Assembly: GCA_000697055.1 (NCBI GenBank)
Contig: JNDT01002088.1
Location: 1 to 16,643 of the forward strand
Direction of reading: 5' to 3'
DNA from: Saksenaea vasiformis B4078
Taxonomy: Eukaryota > Mucoromycota > Mucoromycetes > Mucorales > Saksenaeaceae
Length of the DNA stretch: 16,643 bases
Positions 16,042-16,643 of the stretch are shown here, piece after piece (the stretch's first letter is position 1; each line of letters opens with the position of its first letter). Under the pieces are notes generated by a model that was given only the letters and a program-made list of their open reading frames with translations, had not been told where the DNA came from and made no database searches. Both the position numbers and the translations under genes were made by a program.

Positions 16042-16643
16042 GTCCTCTAGGTTCTTATCATTAGGCTCATGGAATCCTATACAGACTGACATCCACTCTG
16101 ACAACAGCACATGACCTCTGGTATCACCCCCAACAAGACCCCCAAACCTTATCCAAAGGCACATCTACTCGAAACTGCATACAATCGAAACTGCATATGA
16201 TCCAAAGTACATACAATCCAAGATGCATATGATTCAAGATGCATATGATCCAAAGTGCATATGATCCAAAGTGCATACGATTGAATCAATTACCTGCCGT
16301 CATTATCCATTCGAGCCATGATAGACTAGATGATCATCCACTTAGCAAAATTATTTTCTATCGATCTATTTTGTATAAATACCCCTCCAATTCAATGAAT
16401 AAAACATTAGGTTATAACAGCATATTCTTCTCTTGGTTATCTCAAGCCATCTCAAAAGGTCTTTTCCAAAGGTTTTTCTTTTATTTCTCAAACCGCCTTT
16501 TATTGCTCGCCTCCATTGGTTATTCTCAAGAAACCACCATTAGCCCGAATCCATTGATTCCTTTTCTTTTCTTTTTATTTTATTCTCTGTCTGACAAGCG
16601 ACGACAATTCCGCTGTCCTCTTTTTATTTCTCTTTTTATCTTT
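16027..16643 (+). repeat. LTR-like region D, runs off the right edge
   Basis: It has the layout of the other LTRs: TATAAATA at 16374-16381, AATAAA at 16398-16403 (24 bp apart), and TTTTATTCTCTGTCT near 16574-16588 as in the LTR of A. The start at 16027 (TGTTAC) is a guess; no primer-binding site or second LTR is in the window. A host promoter with a pyrimidine-rich leader is the alternative. Confidence 0.45.
16174..16285. repeat. Seven tandem 16-bp units upstream of a TATA box
   Basis: Units begin at 16174 and every 16 bp; the consensus is near AGTGCATATGATCCAA. A degenerate unit precedes them at about 16157. They sit 90 bp upstream of TATAAATA in region D and may be repeated activator sites. 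Confidence 0.88.

Overview
The window reads as a transposon graveyard from a eukaryotic, most likely fungal, nuclear genome; an early-diverging lineage such as Mucoromycota is a guess from element types and base composition, not a proof. I see no convincing intact host gene, tRNA or rRNA. What can be supported is parts of at least seven mobile elements, all inactivated in the same way.

Layout: 1-232 unassigned; 233-465 a TCACTTTTTT-rich repeat block ending at a CACTA-like edge, which truncates a minus-strand Ty3/Gypsy element (element A: RT, protease, gag, primer-binding site and LTR, 466-3415). Back to back with A lies a plus-strand Gypsy relic (element B: partial LTR, primer-binding site and gag, about 3416-4291). 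Next comes a compact cluster unlike the retroelements (4369-5937): a small zinc-ribbon/coiled-coil gene on plus, a zinc-ribbon gene with a hydrophobic tail on minus, and the C-terminal half of a family B DNA polymerase on minus whose stop overlaps the start of the zinc-ribbon gene. A 5.2-kb LTR chromovirus (element C, 5938-11168; gag-protease-RT-RNase H-integrase-chromodomain) is inserted in that polymerase, and a further piece of the polymerase resumes at 11169-11240. It is followed by a minisatellite with an exact 16-bp period, about 1 kb without a clear gene, a 2.7-kb Tc1-type DD34E transposon with 198-bp inverted repeats (12619-15313), a hidden minus-strand remnant that resembles the C-terminus of Tnp2-like transposon proteins (15494-15892), and an LTR-like region with its own 16-bp repeat array running off the right edge (element D).

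The unifying signal is decay of CpG. By hand count, about 30 in-frame premature stops in these genes are TGA, none is TAG and two are TAA; where the family is well known the TGA falls at an expected Arg (CGA to TGA). Three catalytic or near-catalytic Asp codons have become Asn (GAY to AAY) in CpG context: the RT of A, the RNase H of C and the polymerase. The two LTRs of C differ at 9 of 241 sites and the two TIRs of the Tc1 element at about 11 of 198; every difference is a transition. This points to cytosine methylation followed by deamination (or a RIP-like process), and it means the genes must be read through their stops to be recognised. The most novel content is the polymerase/zinc-ribbon cluster, a candidate fragment of an integrated linear plasmid, Maverick/Polinton or related DNA element.
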